Shown here: positions 47,095 to 58,800 of the stretch, piece by piece
Layout of the letters: each line of letters starts with the position of its first letter
How positions within the stretch are numbered: position 1 is the first letter of the stretch
From: Mastigias papua
Taxonomy: Eukaryota; Cnidaria; Scyphozoa; Rhizostomeae; Mastigiidae
NCBI GenBank assembly: GCA_964019165.1
Contig: OZ025286.1
Span: forward strand, 11,444,188-11,508,187
Length of the DNA stretch: 64,000 nucleotides
Direction of reading: 5' to 3'
Made by a program: the position numbers and the translations under genes
Notes under the pieces: generated by a model
The model's database searches: none
The model's input: the letters and a program-made list of their open reading frames with translations, nothing else
Told to the model about the DNA's origin: nothing

Positions 47095-47345
47095 TAAAAT
47101 TTTAGAATTAAAGTTTTTACACATACGAGGTGGCTGTTCTCTTATTATATTGCTTTTCTTCCTGATGCTCCTGGGTACATTTTTATATTCTGTCTACTAG
47201 TCTCTGCGTACTGCGCCCTACGTACCGAGCTTCACATTGGCAATAAAATTCGTAAACTACACGACGTTTTTGAGTGGTAGGAAAGCTGTCTTTTCAGCAG
47301 ATGGTAGCATAACCCTAGTATTGTAAACCACAAGTGTCTTCACAG
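47095..47345 (-). pseudogene. PLE GIY-YIG endonuclease fragment
   Basis: The complement matches 58130-58380: it has VVYEF-type strand 1, CEARYVGRSTQRLVDRI and PPRMCKN, with stop codons. It lies opposite in orientation to the reverse transcriptase frame on its left, so the element has been rearranged. PLE linker sequence may continue to about 47540. Confidence 0.75.
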
Positions 47346-48860
<1,515 letters not shown>

Positions 48861-51008
48861 TCAACATACCCAATTCCCTGTTTCCATTGTCATCGAGGAA
48901 CTACAAGATTCAATGCCCAATTTCTTCAATAGTAAACTTCCATTGGTATTTCTTTCTGCTACTTTCTTAGCCAATACCATCCACCAGTCACATCCGATTT
49001 CCAGTCCCCTTAAATAAAAGCTTTCACTTGACATTCCTAATTCGCAGATATCATTAAAGCTTTCCATTGTCATTGAACATCTGGTTATCCCTAGCCCCAT
49101 TAAACTCAAAGCATAGCTTTGTCCTCCTCCTTCCTGCTCTGTTGAGTTGATGCCCATCAACTGGCAATCCACCAGAGAGAGCCGCCTGCAACCTCCAAAT
49201 ATCCCTTTTTCCAAATTTGATCTAACTGTGATTAAATCAGTCTTGATCAGCCGCAATACGATCCATTCGATATTCAAATACTTCACACTTTCTATTCTTT
49301 GCAAGTCTTGAATATCAAGCTCCTTAATAGAAAACTTGTTAAATGCTCTTCGAATTTCATCACCATTGCAGCTGCACACTTCATCAAGATGCTTGCAGAT
49401 ATGTGCAATACTGTTAAGTAGTATTGCATCAGATGTATCTTTTAGGAATGCAATCTCGTACTCTATACTTGAAGTCATTGATAATATTGCATCCTTGTGT
49501 TGAAAATCTTCTGTTAAGAAGTATGCAATAAAATCAATATATCTTTTGAATTTAGTGTCGTTGTCTAGCCTCGATTCTTTCAGTACTGCCAGCAGCTTCT
49601 TTAAAAAAGATTTCGTATCAATTGTTTGTAAATTCGATACCTTTTCCAGAATTTCTTTAATGATTGCTGAAGAAGAGAGCCCAGCAATCAAACGACAAAC
49701 AAATGTTACAACGTCAATAAATCCCTTTTCCAAGTATTTCTTTACAGTATCCATCAACTCTTCCCCTTTGCTGCAAATGTGAAGTGCTGCAAGGAACTCC
49801 ATCAATGACAAGTGTTTAAATGGATAAGCTTCTATTTGGTTATCTGATACATCAACAAAGAGACTTTTGATGAAATTTTCTTTGTCTGCTTCAATGCCAG
49901 GAATCCTTTCTTTTATGTCCTTTTTTATCTTTCTTTCGATAATAATTTTGTTCTCAGTCAATAACTCATGGCAAATGTTACTGAGAAATCGCAATAATTC
50001 GGAATATTTTTCAAAACATTTTGGAAATCTTGATTCGTTTGGATATCTGGCGCCATGTTGTCTCAATAGCAAATAAATCATCCAGGGGTACAGTTCTGCC
50101 TCATTTTCAAGCGCTTTCCCTTCCTTCAAAATTGCGACACAGCAAAATGTATTTAGAAACTGAGGACAATGCAGTATGGAGAGATTGCATGCTGATGATT
50201 CCTTTGATTTTTTTATAAACGAGCTATCAGCTTGCAAGGAAGGAAATTTGCAGATATAATCATCGATTTGCCTTTCACTCAGTCCTTGAATCTCTACTTC
50301 TCGTAACCCCCCCATATGTTGTTTTCCGTGTTTTCTAAGCTTCTTCTCGATGTGAGGCCTCCCTGTTATTATAATCTTCGACCTGCTATATTTCGAAAGG
50401 CTCATATTTAGAAGTTGTCCAATGATGGAATCATCTTCGTTTATGTCAAAAAGTTCATCCAGACCATCCACCACAAAGAGAATTCCTTCTCCATCTCCCA
50501 AGTCATAATTAAAATTCTCTTTTAAGAAGTTCTCAAATATTTCGTGTGTCTTTCCATCATTCCTCTTAGTTGTGTGGTAATGATTTATCTCTCTACATTC
50601 AACCATGATGCAGCATCTGAATTTGTCATCAAGGTCCCCTTTGGCCCACAGAATTGTCAACTGTTTTGCAAGAACAGATTTCCCCATACCTGCGATACCT
50701 CGAACGAAAGTTACGCGGTCTGTGTGATCAACCAACTCAGAAATTTTAACATTATCCCCTGTTGAAGCTTTCAGATTCTCCAAATACATTCTCATCTCAT
50801 CGCTGAATTCTGTTACTGTTGATAAGTGGTGTACAATCCGCAACTGAACGGCAAACTCCTTTAATGGCATTTCTTTCAATATTACTTTTTTGCCTTCAAC
50901 AATGTGAATCTCATGCTTATCGTAACGTATCTTGTAATGTTCCTTTAACTGATCTGTGAGATACAAAGTATTGCAATCAGAGACGAGCAAACGAGAATCC
51001 CTTAACAT
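48861..51008 (-). CDS. NACHT-LRR (NLR-like) protein, large exon
   Basis: A 715-codon open frame. After about 100 residues without a known domain, the NACHT ATPase begins: Walker A GIAGMGKS (104-111), Walker B LFVVDGLDEL (177-186) and a sensor-type IIITGRP (212-218). A winged-helix/helical region follows (about 240-440, LKHLSLMEFLAAL-like segment YPFKHLSLMEFLAALH). The C terminus has LRR-like units (about 590-715: LSLVDCQLMGIN, LGITRCSMTMES, LGIESCSSSMTM). NLRs are cytosolic sensors that oligomerise through NACHT after the LRRs detect a ligand. The stop is 3 codons past GTATGT (complement of 48866-48871), a good splice donor, so more LRR exons may follow. The exon may start at about 51024 after an AG acceptor; then upstream exons would supply an effector domain. 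No frameshifts. Confidence 0.88.
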   Translation of the reverse strand: MLRDSRLLVSDCNTLYLTDQLKEHYKIRYDKHEIHIVEGKKVILKEMPLKEFAVQLRIVHHLSTVTEFSDEMRMYLENLKASTGDNVKISELVDHTDRVTFVRGIAGMGKSVLAKQLTILWAKGDLDDKFRCCIMVECREINHYHTTKRNDGKTHEIFENFLKENFNYDLGDGEGILFVVDGLDELFDINEDDSIIGQLLNMSLSKYSRSKIIITGRPHIEKKLRKHGKQHMGGLREVEIQGLSERQIDDYICKFPSLQADSSFIKKSKESSACNLSILHCPQFLNTFCCVAILKEGKALENEAELYPWMIYLLLRQHGARYPNESRFPKCFEKYSELLRFLSNICHELLTENKIIIERKIKKDIKERIPGIEADKENFIKSLFVDVSDNQIEAYPFKHLSLMEFLAALHICSKGEELMDTVKKYLEKGFIDVVTFVCRLIAGLSSSAIIKEILEKVSNLQTIDTKSFLKKLLAVLKESRLDNDTKFKRYIDFIAYFLTEDFQHKDAILSMTSSIEYEIAFLKDTSDAILLNSIAHICKHLDEVCSCNGDEIRRAFNKFSIKELDIQDLQRIESVKYLNIEWIVLRLIKTDLITVRSNLEKGIFGGCRRLSLVDCQLMGINSTEQEGGGQSYALSLMGLGITRCSMTMESFNDICELGMSSESFYLRGLEIGCDWWMVLAKKVAERNTNGSLLLKKLGIESCSSSMTMETGNWVC

Positions 51009-51600
51009 AGTTAGTGGCCTTGATCTTAGAAACCACTTCTTCCTTTATCACTTTTGATTATGATCTCTGGAAGTTGTTGAAACAGCTTCCTAGTATTTTA
51101 AAGTTTAACAGAACAGTTGTCATGGCAGAAGACAACTATATCCCATTTTCAACGGTTTTCGATTGTTAACTAACAATGCATCAATTTTAACAATAGTACT
51201 AGAAAGACAAGGACAATTGGAAACTTACTAGGATGCCACGATAAAAAGTTTTAGGGTGCAGTTATACTACAAGTTAAGAGTGAGATATTTTACTTCATGA
51301 ATTTGCACGCGTGTTGTAGCCCTGCATAGGCGAGGGAGAGAAGTGCTGGAGTATTGGTCAAAATGTAAGCTCACCAAAAGACTAAGGTGAATCAATTTTT
51401 GGGGAGATGAAGACGGAAAATTGACATCCAATCATGGTTAGATTTACAGGCCTATCAAATTCATAATTTGATTGAATGCCGTAGATCCACCTCCACGATA
51501 GGTCTCTTTTCAGAAAAAGCAATATGCTTCATCTAATCAAAGTTCGAGATGGAAACTGCAGTTTGGCAGTAAATTTGAAAGTTAGGACGATTGCTATCCT
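51009..51600. other. upstream of NACHT exon, nothing recognised
   Basis: Likely intron or promoter of the NACHT gene. No HEPN, death or TIR exon is readable on the minus strand here. Confidence 0.4.
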
Positions 51601-52183
51601 CCCTGCCATACTGGACAAAAGTCTACAAAGAAAAATGTATGGTCTATTTGTTGTAAATATGATGAGTGCGCAGTATACCTAACGTCAATGCGCAGTAAGC
51701 CTAAGTTAACTGCGCAGTAAAGATATATTTACTACGCAGTATAAATAAAGCAACTGCGTGCTGAAGACAAAGTGGCTGCGCAAACAAAGCAATAAGTTGA
51801 CTGTGCAATAGAAGTAAAGTGACTGTACAATAGTAATAAAGAAATTGCACACTAAAAACAAGTAATTGCACAGTAGACAAAAGCAAATATGCATACCACT
51901 TTATTCATACTTTGCTTTATTTGTACTGTTCAGTCACTATAATTTCACTGCGCAGCAATTTTATGTTTAGTACGCAGTGACCTTAATTTAACTGCGCAAT
52001 GTCTTTATTTTTATTGCGCAGTCACCACATTATTTTGTCTGCGCAGTTATCATATTATTGTTTTTGTCTGCGCAGTCACAACAGTTTTTGTGTGCAGCGA
52101 CTTATTTTATATGCACAGCAACCATATTTATAATAAATAGGCCATATTTGTTTCATTGTAGACTTTTGTCCCATATGACGGGG
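51601..52183. mobile_element. foldback element with mirrored TGCGCAGT arrays
   Basis: The ends are inverted repeats (GACAAAAGTCTACAA near 51612-51626; TTGTAGACTTTTGTC near 52156-52170, continuing imperfectly for about 50 bp). Between them lies an array of about 19 degenerate units of about 22 bp, each with a TGCGCAGT-like core. Left of about 51890 the A-rich spacer follows the core; right of it the spacer is the T-rich complement, so the whole array is mirrored. No protein is encoded. Confidence 0.75.
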
Positions 52184-52444
52184 AATAGACTACAGGTACC
52201 ATGAATTCTAATCAAGAATCTGGTAATGTCAAAACGACAGATTTAATTTTTAACAATCCCACTCTAAATTCGAACAACAACGTAGGAGCCCAAACATTGA
52301 TTAAGACAACAGATGATGTGAGGGATAACCATCCATGGGGAAGGGGTACGACAGTGTGGGACAAAATCCTGTTTGGTATCGATGCGGAAAAAATATATGT
52401 CAGAATGCTTTTCCTGTTACTACAATCAAAGATTTATTGGATTA

Positions 52445-52869
52445 CAGTTCACCCTCGATTATCCGAACAGCTCGGAATAAAATTTCCGAACAACTGTTCG
52501 GATAGGCTGAATATGCAGATAAATTGGGATGCCAATGTTTCTAGGAAAATCAAAAGCAAAGGGTGAAGAAACCTATTCTATAGTGTCTTTGTATTAATAC
52601 ACAATTCATAGGAAACAATCTCTCCAAGCAAACTTTATTTAAAGCGAGAATCAATGGTTTATTGCATGTAGTTATGTTTATGCTAGTTGATTACTTTTGA
52701 AATCTAAGCCATTTTAATCACATATCTATGTCTTTAGTGGCATTTTATGGCCGACGGTGCATACTGGAGCATACCGACCACAATTTACTTACTGTATCCT
52801 GATTCAAAGCACATGTGTGGGATAACCGAGGTTCGGACTATCGAGCTTAGGATAATCGAAGGTGTACTA
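52445..52869. mobile_element. pogo/Tigger-like MITE with TA target duplication
   Basis: Starts CAGTTCACCCTCGATTATCC and ends in GGATAATCGAAGGTGTACTA, imperfect inverted repeats. TA lies outside both ends (52443-52444, 52870-52871). CAGT-x-x-ACC-CTCGATTATCCGAAC ends are typical of pogo/Tigger elements of the Tc1-mariner superfamily. GTTCGGA motifs recur inside. No transposase. Confidence 0.8.
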
Positions 52870-53064
52870 TATTGTATAAAGCCCATGTTACCAAAACAGT
52901 CAGCTAAGGTAATCTTGCATGTATGTGTCAACAATGAAAACCTGAAAAAGCAACTCCTGATTGAATTTTGGGTGCTTTAGTGGATTAAAAAGACGATATT
53001 AACAATTCACTGCTTAGCATAGGCCTCACATTCATGAGCATACCAGCTAAAAAAGAGCTTTTTT
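52870..53064. other. short intergenic gap
   Basis: Nothing recognised. Confidence 0.4.
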
Positions 53065-53970
53065 GCATCCTTGAATATTAGTGATCTTCGCCACCATGCT
53101 GGTGAAACCACATGCTTTGCAATTGAAGAAAGAATTCATGTGCTAGCTTTAAAAGACACAAAGCTTAATATTTTACACTGAAAGCAGCCTATGAATATTA
53201 AAGAATATGAACAGGAGTATAATAATAGAAATGCTCATAGGGCTGGAGTTGCGCAATACATAAGAAAACCAATCCAATACACTCGCCATAGTGATTTACC
53301 CTCTATAGATTTTGAACTCATGTGTGGGAAAACACAACATCCTAAAACAAAACAACATAGCAGTAGCTTGGCACTATACTCCAAGTAACCCTGTTGAGTC
53401 TTTCAACAAACTTGAAACCATCCTCTCATACTTAGACCAGGAGGGGAAGGGAATTAGTTTACTTGGCGATACAAACCACAACTTTGTCAATAACGTTGCT
53501 AGCCATTCTAGTGAAATAAATGCATAAACACCTCCGTAAAGTTTATAAGATGTTATGGCTTTCTCAATTTATAGAGGAGCTAACTAGGGTTACCTTTGAA
53601 AAGGTAACGTTGATAGATCATAGTGCCACAACCTGCTCCAATAATGTATCTGAATCCGAGATTCTGAAGATTGCACTGAGTGACCACTGTATAATCTATT
53701 TTATCAGGAAGTTAAATGGCTCTTTTAGCAATAGCCATAAATCCATAAATCACGAAGCTTGGACAGAATTTAGGAAGAGCCATTTTTAAAAATTGTTTCA
53801 TCTATCGATTGGAAAGAAACTGCAGGGCCCTCATGTGATACGAATGTGCTTGTTCCACAAATTTCAAGTATATTTTTCCTGGTGAAAGACAATATGCCCC
53901 TCTCTGCCACGCTGATCTAAAGAAACTGATGAGCGCCAAAGAGATAGATTCAAATTATCTGCTCTGAAGC
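53065..53970 (+). pseudogene. LINE APE endonuclease fragment
   Basis: In three frames: SLNISDLRHHAGET, AHRAGVAQYIRKPIQYTRHS, DLPSIDFELM, YTPSNPVESFNKLE, ISLLGDTNHNF (catalytic D/N block), TRVTFEKVTLIDH, and ALSDHCIIYFIRKLNG (final catalytic D-H). These are the APE endonuclease motifs in order for a CR1/L2-group LINE. Several stops and shifts (near 53178, 53388, 53525). The polymerase may be the same-strand fragment at 56948-58050, split off by later insertions. Confidence 0.7.
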
Positions 53971-54007
53971 AAATATTAGAAAACGTTTGGGTTCCTATAA
54001 AGTTCTG

Positions 54008-54402
54008 GTTAAACGTTCTCGACTTTTCACTAGACAATGCTCTACATGTTTGTTGAGTGAAGTATCTCGAGCGTTTAGCTACTTGGTATAGTAATGTCTA
54101 GTGTTGTTGAGCTTTTTCCAGGGTTGTCGAGTCAAAGTTGATCAATGTCAAAATTTTCGAGCGGAAGTGCTTGACACTTATAGTGTCTGAGATGTTGTCG
54201 AGTGTTGTCGAGAGCATTTGGCCAGCTGCTCGATTTTACGCTTGAGTTGATGCACAAAGATTCAGAGTTTACGCTTGTGCAAAGGACAGAAAAATAAAAA
54301 GTTGAGTGGAAGTCAGGAGCGTTTGGCCACCCTACGCTCGATTCTCAAATATCGCTGGATTTTTGTCGAGCGCTGTAGAGTGAAAAATCGAGAGCGTTAG
54401 GT
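54008..54402. mobile_element. MITE with GAGCGTT-rich inverted ends
   Basis: The left end GGTTAAACGTTCTCGACTTT is mirrored at the right end by the complement of GAAAAATCGAGAGCGTTAGG, about 24 bp with a few mismatches. Inside, GTTGTCGAG and GAGCGTTTGGCCA motifs recur in both orientations. No coding capacity. Boundaries are approximate because no target duplication is certain. Confidence 0.55.
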
Positions 54403-54539
54403 AATGTAGAAGTCAGGAAAGCGCAGTGACTAAAGCATTAACAAAGCAGTATTTCTCAGATGAAATCTTTAGCAACAAGGAAAAAAGAAGTAGTCTAGAC
54501 AGGATATTAATCACTTTTTTCAATTAATATTTTAACACG

Positions 54540-56815
54540 TACATCCTTTCAGCAAGTTTAAAAAGGAAAAAGAAAATGTAGTTACAATAATTATAAGAAA
54601 AAGAAAGGTAAATAGAGTAAACTTGCTGCTCTACCAAGGGGTCATGTTTGGGTCTTGCAGGTTCTGAAGGTACTTTCTAAATCTCTTTTTGAAACGAATG
54701 AGTGACTCTTGTTCTAGGATGTTGCCAGCAATGTCATTCAAATTTTTGACACCCGAGAAGTGAAAACGTCTCTAAACTAACTTTGGAATTTGCAAATCTC
54801 TATGATTTCTCGTTTTATACTCAGAAACCATGGATCCTTCAACAAATTTATGGCGAAGATTGTCAGGACATAGACCATGTAGTATCTTATAACTCATGAC
54901 TCCTTGATCGAAGGAGATTAACGACTTTACATCCAGCCAATTACAGTTCCACCCATCTTTGTATTTGGCATTTTCTATTAGCTTCCTTGCCCTTATTTGT
55001 AATCTCTGCAATTTGGATAGTTTGGTGTTGGAAAGAGCATTCCAAACAATATCACCATAGCGAAGATGGCTTTCAAAGAGGGCTTTGTACACTTGTTCTA
55101 GCTTTCTTTGAGGAAGGATGTCTTTCAGCTTTCTCAAGGAGCTTATGCCCCTTTGAGCTTGTTCTTGACAGTTTATATTGTTCTTCCCAGTTAAGGCTTT
55201 CATCGATGTTAGTCCCCAAATATTTTATCTTCTCTACCCTTTCGATTACTTCATTATTGAGGACAAGATTTGGTACTTCATTACCTACCCTGTTTAATTT
55301 TCTTCTTTGGCCTACAACCATAAATTCACTCTTGGTTGCTTTCAAACTAAGTTTGTTTATTCTCATCCAGTTAGATATATTTTCCAGTTCATGTTTCACA
55401 TCTGTTATTATGTCATTAAGGTTTTCTGTTTTCTGATGCGATAGTTACACATGTATCATTGGCATACATATCTCGAGTCATGTATTCCAAGCAATCCTCA
55501 AGATCATTAACATACAGTAAGAATAGCAAGGGCCCCAAACACGAGCCCTGTGGAATACCACACATCAAAATATCTCTGCTAGAGTTAGCTCCATCCCAGT
55601 GACAAAACTGCTCCATATTGGTCAGGTAAGAAGTGAACGAGTTGTGGGAAGTACTCTCGTTGCCATACTTTTGTAGCTTCAGCAATAACGTTTTATGGTC
55701 AACTGTATCAAAAGCTCTCTTAAGGTCAAGGAATATACTCAAGTTCATTTTCCCCTCATCAGAGCTCTTTAACCATGGGTCTATAACACTAAGTGTACAT
55801 GTTAATGTGTTTTGCAGTTTTTGAAATGCAAATTGGTTCAAACATAGTTTGTTGTACCCTTTTAGATACTCCATTAATTGGTAGTGTACAATCTTTTCTA
55901 GTATCCTCAATACAGCTGACAATACTGAAATGGGCCTGTAATTTTTGACATCTGTTTTAGATCCCGTTTTATAAATTGGAGATACTCTGGCCAATTTCCA
56001 AATCTGGGGAAAAATACCCTTTTCTGAAGATGCATTGTAGATCAGTGTTACTAGCTTTGAGACTAAGTGTGCAGCATCTTTCAATGTTTTGACGGGGATC
56101 CTATTAGCACCAGGAGATTTAGACTTAATGAGGGTTCATGTTGCACGTTCCACACACTCTACGCTTACTGCTTCTAATTTAAATCTGGCATTATTGATTT
56201 CATTTCCCAGGTACCTTAGAGGATCATCAAGAGGTTGGCTAATAACTTTCTCTGCTAACTTAGGCCCAACGGTTCTGAAATGTTTGTTGGAAGCGTCTGA
56301 AATATGTAAAGGGGTTTTAAGTTCCGTGCCTTTTAAAGTGATTTTTTGGGTAACCGTATGATTTGAGTTCTTATGCAAAACCTTATTTATTATTTTTCAC
56401 ACAGCTTTCGGATTACTTTGGGCTTCGTCAACTAGGTTATTGTAGTATCCCTGCACTCTATTACGAAGATCATAAGTAACTTCGTTTCGTAGTTTCTTGT
56501 ACTCTGACCAATAGGAAGCATCTTTCTCAGATTTCTTTTTAGCTAAATCACGCTTCTTCACTAGGTATTTTAAATCAGCTGTGATCCAGGGAGCATGATG
56601 ACTGGTTATCTTTGTACCCTTAAGTGGTGCATGCACTTCTAGTGGAGCCGATATAACACTATTGAAAACGGAGGCCATGAGATCAGGGTTGCCATTAGTT
56701 GAGGCTAGAATCTTGCCCCAATCAATATTTGACAGTTCGTCCAAAAACAGCTTCTTATCATAACTCCTAAGACTACGCGTTTCAACTATTTTTGACTTGA
56801 TAAAGGACCTTGTAC
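54540..56815 (-). pseudogene. CR1/L2-like LINE, 5'-truncated, broken reverse transcriptase
   Basis: Right to left: linker after the missing endonuclease (HAPWITADLKYLVKKRD near 56580); polymerase (PIYKTGSKTDVKNYRPISVL near 55960, SIFLDLKRAFDTVDHKTLLL near 55720, CGIPQGSCLGPLLFLLYVND near 55540, with MYANDTC where YADDT is expected); then INKLSLKATKSEFMV, IKYLGTNIDESLNWEEQ; and the C-terminal domain (ILPQRKLEQVYKALFESHLR, TRNHRDLQIPKLV). A TAG near 54774 interrupts, and the same frame continues to a final TAG at 54631-54633. The first catalytic D of YADD is replaced by N, besides several frameshifts. The 3' UTR runs to about 54540. Confidence 0.85.
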
Positions 56816-56947
56816 TTGAACTTACTTGATAAAGGATCCCAATCTACATATATTGTCATTCCCAAAGACTCCAACCAAACAATATTTGATAAAAAGTATA
56901 TCGAATAAAATGGCCCAGTTCCTTTGTTGTAATGGAAAAGTATTTAA

Positions 56948-58050
56948 TTGCTGATGTCGATGTTGCATCAAATCTCCTTCTCTCTAAAGAGGTTATTGTT
57001 AACGATGGTGGGAGGACCTTTTAATTTCAGGACGATTAATGACAGCGATATCCAAGAAGCAATGTCTAAGGTTAATATAAAGGGCAGCTTTTGGAAAGAT
57101 AACATCTCTCGTTACTTTCAGAAGATTGTTTTTCCTTCCCAAAATTACTACCTCTATTGAAATCAGCACATTTCCAGGTACTTAGAAGATTACTCGAGCT
57201 ACTCCAATTTCTAAAGTAAGAGATAAGTGAGGCAAGTCAAATTATAGACCTATATCAATATTTACTGTTATATCTAAACTAATTGACAACTTATATAAGA
57301 CCAGTTGTACCAATGCTTAGAGGGTATTAGATTCCATACATCAGATCACTCTGGGATTAGGGTTTTACATGCAGCAGCCGCTTGCTTACTGAATGCACTA
57401 ATGATTGATACATCGGCATGGGTAAAGGAATTTTGAATAATTTACTTTCCTATAGATCTCAAGAAGGCTTTTGATAAGGTGGATCATAAAATTCTATGTC
57501 AAGAACTCGAGCGTTATGGTATTATCGATAGGGAACTATCATGGTTTAAATGCTACCATAATAGCAGACAACAAACGTTTTCAAATTAACAGTGTGGATT
57601 CAAATATGAAAAATACCAAAGTAGGTATCCCACATGGGTCTTCTCTGTGTCCAACCTTATTTCTAGTTGATATAAATGATCTACCTTGTACTATGAAGAA
57701 CTCCCACGTTTTAATGTATACTGATTATACAAGTATTTATGATTCTTCTAAAGATATTATTTAGTTCAATAATGCTTGCAAATATGATCTAGAGAAACTG
57801 GATATTTGGTAGAAGGGGAATAGAGTTGTCTCAATGTTGGGAGAACTCGTTCTATGTTAGTAATCATGAAACAAAGAAGGAAATGTCTCGAGGCATCAAA
57901 CTACACTTTACAACCTTCCATTTCTAAAGAAAATGTAGAAGTTGTATGTAGTACTAGGCCTCTGGGTGTTCAACAATCTCATGTCAAAGATTTAAATGAA
58001 GTCAGTCACAGACAAAGCTTCTTTGCTGTCCACAGAGTGCTTAATTCACA
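56948..58050 (+). pseudogene. decayed LINE reverse transcriptase
   Basis: Plus-strand pieces in several frames: IDLKKAFDKVDHKILCQELE (near 57450-57505), VGIPHGSSLCPTLFLVDIND (57622-57682), MYTDYTSIYD (57715-57745, YADD degraded to YTDY), a KGNRVSLN-like block near 57810-57840, and CSTRPLGVQQSHVKDLN (57950-58000). CR1/L2-like. It ends where PLE sequence begins near 58070. It may be the polymerase half of the element whose endonuclease is at 53065-53970. Confidence 0.75.
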
Positions 58051-58072
58051 TCCTGTTGGAATACCCTGAAAC

Positions 58073-58116
58073 CTCACTACAGCACGAAAAAGCGGTACCA
58101 TTTTTAACCATACCAT
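58073..58116 (-). repeat. inverted remnant of a PLE terminal repeat
   Basis: The complement of this stretch (GTATGGTTAAAAATGGTACC at its start, then TTCGTGCTGTAGTGAGG) matches 58740-58780, the sequence directly after the hammerhead cleavage site. It lies at the 5' side of the PLE in opposite orientation. The match begins at the second base past the cleavage site. Confidence 0.7.
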
Positions 58117-58117
58117 A

Positions 58118-58157
58118 CCTTAGTATTGTAGACCACACGAGGTCTACAATACTAAGG
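58118..58157. repeat. perfect 17-bp hairpin
   Basis: CCTTAGTATTGTAGACC, a 6-base loop ACACGA, and the exact complement. It lies between the inverted terminal remnant and the GIY-YIG coding region. A related arm (GGTTTACAATACTAGGG, complement strand) occurs near 47310-47326. Confidence 0.9.
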
Positions 58158-58159
58158 TC

Positions 58160-58435
58160 ATGCTACCATCTGCTAAAAAAGACAGCGTTCCTACCACTCA
58201 AAAAAGTTGTGTAGTTTATGAATTTTCGTGCCGATGTGAAGCTTGGTACGTAGGACGCACTACGCAGAGACTAGCTGACAGAATAAAACAACATATACCA
58301 ACGAGCATCAGGAAGAAAAGCACTACAATAAGGGAGCAGCCACCTCGTATGTGTAAAAACTCTAATTCTAAAATGAAAAGTGATTCGGCCATAGGACAAC
58401 ATCTCATTGAAAACCCAGAATGCGCCAGAACGTAG
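58160..58435 (+). pseudogene. PLE GIY-YIG endonuclease fragment, intact domain frame
   Basis: A 91-codon frame with VVYEFSCRCEAWYVGRTTQR (GIY-YIG strands with the Y-V-G-R-T core), a basic LADRIKQHIP helix, a serine/lysine linker and SAIGQHLIENPEC, the usual C-terminal PLE endonuclease layout with H and C residues. The reverse transcriptase that should precede it is missing; the sequence upstream is the hairpin and an inverted terminal remnant. The element is therefore 5'-truncated. The stop is at 58433-58435. Confidence 0.85.
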
Positions 58436-58559
58436 TCAGAGGATAATTTTCGGATCATTGGGCAAGCAAGATCGTCCTTTCATTTAAGTGTTTTGGAATC
58501 AGTTTACATAAAGACTCAAAACCCAGTCTTGTGTAAACAAAAAGAGTTCATTTTCTCAC

Positions 58560-58800
58560 TTGGACTCTTCAAGTAAACAATGGTGTATAGGTGCCAAGAG
58601 GCCAATCATATGGCTAACTGGACACATTATTCATCATATCACGTGTACCCGCATATCTGGCTATAAATTTCGGTTCACCTTTCGGTCGCTATCCGACGTT
58701 TCATACTCTGACGAGTGTCGGACGAAAAAAAGCTTTTCAGTATGGTTAAAAAATGGTACCTCTTGTTCGTGCTGTAGTGAAGTTCTGTAGTACCAACAGA
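58560..58800 (+). mobile_element. PLE terminal repeat (pLTR)
   Basis: Matches both arms of the 43.7-44.1 kb inverted pair: GACTCTTCAAGTAAACAATG, CATTATTCATCATATCACG, GGCTATAAATTTCGG (TATA-like, about 30 bases before the hammerhead), then the hammerhead. Downstream the frame RAVVKFCSTNRLF may be the start of a second PLE unit. TATA box plus ribozyme suggests promoter and RNA processing in one module. Confidence 0.8.
58702..58744 (+). ncRNA. type I hammerhead ribozyme (PLE)
   Basis: CATACT (58702-58707), CTGACGA (58708-58714), stem-loop II GTGTCGGAC (58715-58723), GAAA (58724-58727), stem-loop III from the A-run with GCTTTT (to 58737), cleavage base C58738, and AGTATG (58739-58744) pairing perfectly with CATACT. 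Every conserved position fits. Stem II is short (2 bp with a GUCGG loop), so activity may depend on loop contacts. Confidence 0.88.

Noticed and set aside
51601..52183. Regularly spaced repeats that might suggest a CRISPR-like array
   Set aside because: Units are degenerate, spacers are not unique sequences of constant length, the array is mirrored, and the DNA is animal; it is a foldback transposon.
52201..52566. 121-codon open frame
   Set aside because: Its second half runs into the Tigger-like MITE and the first half shows no recognisable motif; likely chance.
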